Assembly: GCA_018058445.1 (NCBI GenBank)
Contig: JAGOZY010000087.1
Span: 1 to 5,672 of the forward strand
Origin: Negativicutes bacterium
Lineage (GTDB): Bacteria > Bacillota > Negativicutes > JAGOZY01
Direction of reading: 5' to 3'
DNA: 5,672 nt
Both the position numbers and the translations under genes were made by a program. The notes under the pieces are model-generated. The model searched no databases. It saw only the letters and a list, made by a program, of their open reading frames with translations, and was not told the origin of the DNA. The first letter of the stretch is position 1, and each line of letters begins with the position of its first letter. Of this stretch, positions 4,044 through 5,672 are shown piece by piece.

Positions 4044-5672
4044 TTAGCGCCAATTTTTCTTATCAATCCCGAGTCGATTCATATGTCGCCACAGGGTCAC
4101 TCGACTGATGCCCATCCGTTGAGCTGTTAAAGAGATATTACCCTGAGTGGCAGCCAAAGCTTCTCGAATCTTTTCTGACTCTTCTTCCCGCATGAATGTG
4201 ACTTCTGGTATGGCTTCGCTGGAAAAGAGGGGAGATAAAATTTTGCTAATGTAACTACCACTTAATTTTTCTCTTTGGCTAATACCGACTAAACGCTCCA
4301 TTACATTTCGAATTTCTCGCAGATTTCCCGGCCAATCATACTTCTCCAGCAAATCAAGAGCACTTGCACTGAGAAATCTCTTTCTGCCCATCTGGCTAGC
4401 GATTTCGTTTAGAAACAACTGAGAATAATGAGCAATCTCTTTTTTCCGACCCTTCAGAGGAGGAAGATGTACACTCAACACATTTAAACGATAATACAAT
4501 TCTTCTCTGAAAATACCGTTTTTAACCAAATCAGTTAGGTTTTTTGTGGTCGCAACAATGACACGGACATTCACTGGGATGACTTGATCGCTTCCCAATC
4601 GAGTAATCACTTTTTCCGACATTAAACGAAGCAGACGACCTTGAGTTGCATAATCCATCTCACTAATCTCATTAATAAAAAGAGTCCCCTGATGAGCTAG
4701 CTCGATAAGTCCGGTCTTACTCTGACGTCCCGCATCGAGAAAAGTTCCGCTCACATAACCGAACAGTTCACGTTGCAATAATTCCGGTGTGAAAGCTCCG
4801 CAATGAATTTCAACAAACGGCCCTTCTTTTCTTCGACTCGCTTGATGGATACATTGGGCAAAATCAGCTTTACCAGTTCCAATTTCTCCGCTGATAACAA
4901 CGCTTGCATCAAGCTGAGCAAAGCCACGCCCGGTATCAATTAATTGACGAGTAATCTTGTCATGTGGCTCAATTTGATCAAAGCTCATCACCGCAGAATA
5001 ATTTTTCTTATAAAATTCACGCCGAATATTACCTAAAATTTTCTGCAGATGCTCCACTTCCCAAAACAAGATAAAAGCTCCTGTGGATCCACGATCCAAA
5101 GCTGTCGGGATTTTATGAACATAAAGAAGCCGACCACGAAAATGAACGAATTGATCTTTTTCTTCGTCCCCACCAGCGAAAACACTCTTTAAATCAAGCT
5201 CCGGCCATACTGCAGAAATCAGCTTTTGCTCCGAAGGTTTCCAAGGATGTTCCAAAATTCGTTGAGCAGAGGTATTCATCCTCCCTATATATCCATTCTT
5301 ATCAACAGTCATTAGGCCTTCTGTCAAGCTATTAAAGGATGTTCGGATCAGATCAAATAGTGCCACCAGATTACGCGCATAGTAATAACCTTCAATGTAG
5401 GCATCACAGGACGGAAGAAGTTCTAATATCTTAAATCCTCGTTTTCGAGCAGATTGGCACACAATGGGTCCCGAAACAATCCACTTTGCCCCGTCTGCTG
5501 TCGCCCTATCCAGATAGTCTTCGATGGATGTCTCACAAGTCGCCACATAGAAAGTCACATTTTCTTGAGTTAGCATTTGGGGCTGCCAATTTTGAATTTG
5601 TTCCAAAGTCGATCCCCAAGGTATTAGTGCAATTGGTTCTTTTATTTTTTCTATTTCCGCTGCAATTTTTGC
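4044..5672 (-). CDS. PrpR_N / PAS / AAA+ / Fis-HTH transcriptional regulator (sigma-54 activator type), 5'-truncated
   Basis: A cytoplasmic regulator whose frame is open to the right edge (542 residues visible). A TTG at 5606 is not needed as the start because the frame continues upstream in good protein sequence. Numbering residues from the edge: about 1-105 resemble the C-terminal part of a PrpR_N sensor domain (GAKWIVSGP, then FKILELLPS, then YYYARNLVALF); about 110-205 are a PAS domain (LTEGLMTVDKNGYIGRMN); about 228-455 are the AAA+ domain; about 495-542 are a Fis-type helix-turn-helix (GNISLTAQRMGISRVTLWRH). Walker A is GEIGTGK (K268). The sigma-54 contact loop, normally GAFTGA, reads GTFLDA (309-314). 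Walker B, normally DE, reads NE (GTLFINEI, N334). FREELYYRLN and WPGNLREIRNVMERL are normal. Relatives activate metabolite-linked genes from sigma-54 promoters after sensing a small ligand. Here the altered loop makes that mechanism uncertain. It is convergent with the SSS gene; its targets may lie upstream of its own start, off the window. Confidence 0.88.
   Translation of the reverse strand, partial: AKIAAEIEKIKEPIALIPWGSTLEQIQNWQPQMLTQENVTFYVATCETSIEDYLDRATADGAKWIVSGPIVCQSARKRGFKILELLPSCDAYIEGYYYARNLVALFDLIRTSFNSLTEGLMTVDKNGYIGRMNTSAQRILEHPWKPSEQKLISAVWPELDLKSVFAGGDEEKDQFVHFRGRLLYVHKIPTALDRGSTGAFILFWEVEHLQKILGNIRREFYKKNYSAVMSFDQIEPHDKITRQLIDTGRGFAQLDASVVISGEIGTGKADFAQCIHQASRRKEGPFVEIHCGAFTPELLQRELFGYVSGTFLDAGRQSKTGLIELAHQGTLFINEISEMDYATQGRLLRLMSEKVITRLGSDQVIPVNVRVIVATTKNLTDLVKNGIFREELYYRLNVLSVHLPPLKGRKKEIAHYSQLFLNEIASQMGRKRFLSASALDLLEKYDWPGNLREIRNVMERLVGISQREKLSGSYISKILSPLFSSEAIPEVTFMREEESEKIREALAATQGNISLTAQRMGISRVTLWRHMNRLGIDKKNWR

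Noticed and set aside
3800..4108. Plus-strand 102-codon frame spanning the convergent terminators
   Set aside because: It overlaps the SSS 3' end, two terminator hairpins and the regulator 3' end, and has no ribosome site or recognisable motif.
5604..5606. TTG as start codon of the regulator
   Set aside because: The frame stays open to the window edge with plausible protein, no ribosome site precedes the TTG, and PrpR_N domains need more upstream residues.

Overview
The window looks like chromosomal DNA from a low-to-moderate GC, Gram-positive anaerobe of the Clostridia type. The evidence is a T-box leader (a Firmicutes hallmark), strong GGAGG ribosome binding sites, hairpin-plus-T-run terminators and a PrpR_N/PAS/AAA+/Fis regulator of a kind common in Clostridia. 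The genus cannot be fixed from sequence reading alone. No mobile element, CRISPR array, rRNA or tRNA gene is visible.

Layout. (1) Positions 1-1082 (+) are the 3' three quarters of a sodium:solute symporter (SSS) gene cut by the left edge. (2) Positions 1112-2074 (+) encode a BASS-family (bile acid:Na+ symporter fold) transporter, 29 bases downstream, probably in the same operon, closed by a terminator at 2085-2119. (3) Positions 2120-2526 hold no protein gene: a sigma-70-type promoter and then a T-box riboswitch leader. The T-box has one Stem I with a CUC (leucine) specifier, followed by two successive antiterminator/terminator modules. (4) Positions 2527-3957 (+) encode a complete second SSS symporter, a close paralogue of gene 1, controlled by that leader and closed by a terminator at 3972-3998. 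(5) A second hairpin at 4010-4042 probably ends transcription from both sides. (6) Positions 4044-5672 (-) encode a convergent regulator with sigma-54-activator architecture, running off the right edge.

How the parts may work together. Three secondary, probably Na+-driven, carriers sit side by side. One is placed under control of uncharged tRNA-Leu, so it should be made when leucyl-tRNA charging falls. The simplest reading is uptake of leucine, a leucine precursor such as a branched 2-oxo acid, or a related carboxylate or amine; the substrate itself is inference. The neighbouring regulator resembles the PrpR branch, whose N-terminal domain senses small metabolites. However, its sigma-54 contact loop reads GTFLDA instead of GAFTGA and its Walker B acid pair reads NE instead of DE, so conventional sigma-54 activation is doubtful. 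No -24/-12 promoter was found in the window.

The most interesting items are the T-box with two termination decisions after a single tRNA-reading Stem I, the leucine specifier on an SSS symporter, and the atypical AAA+ regulator.
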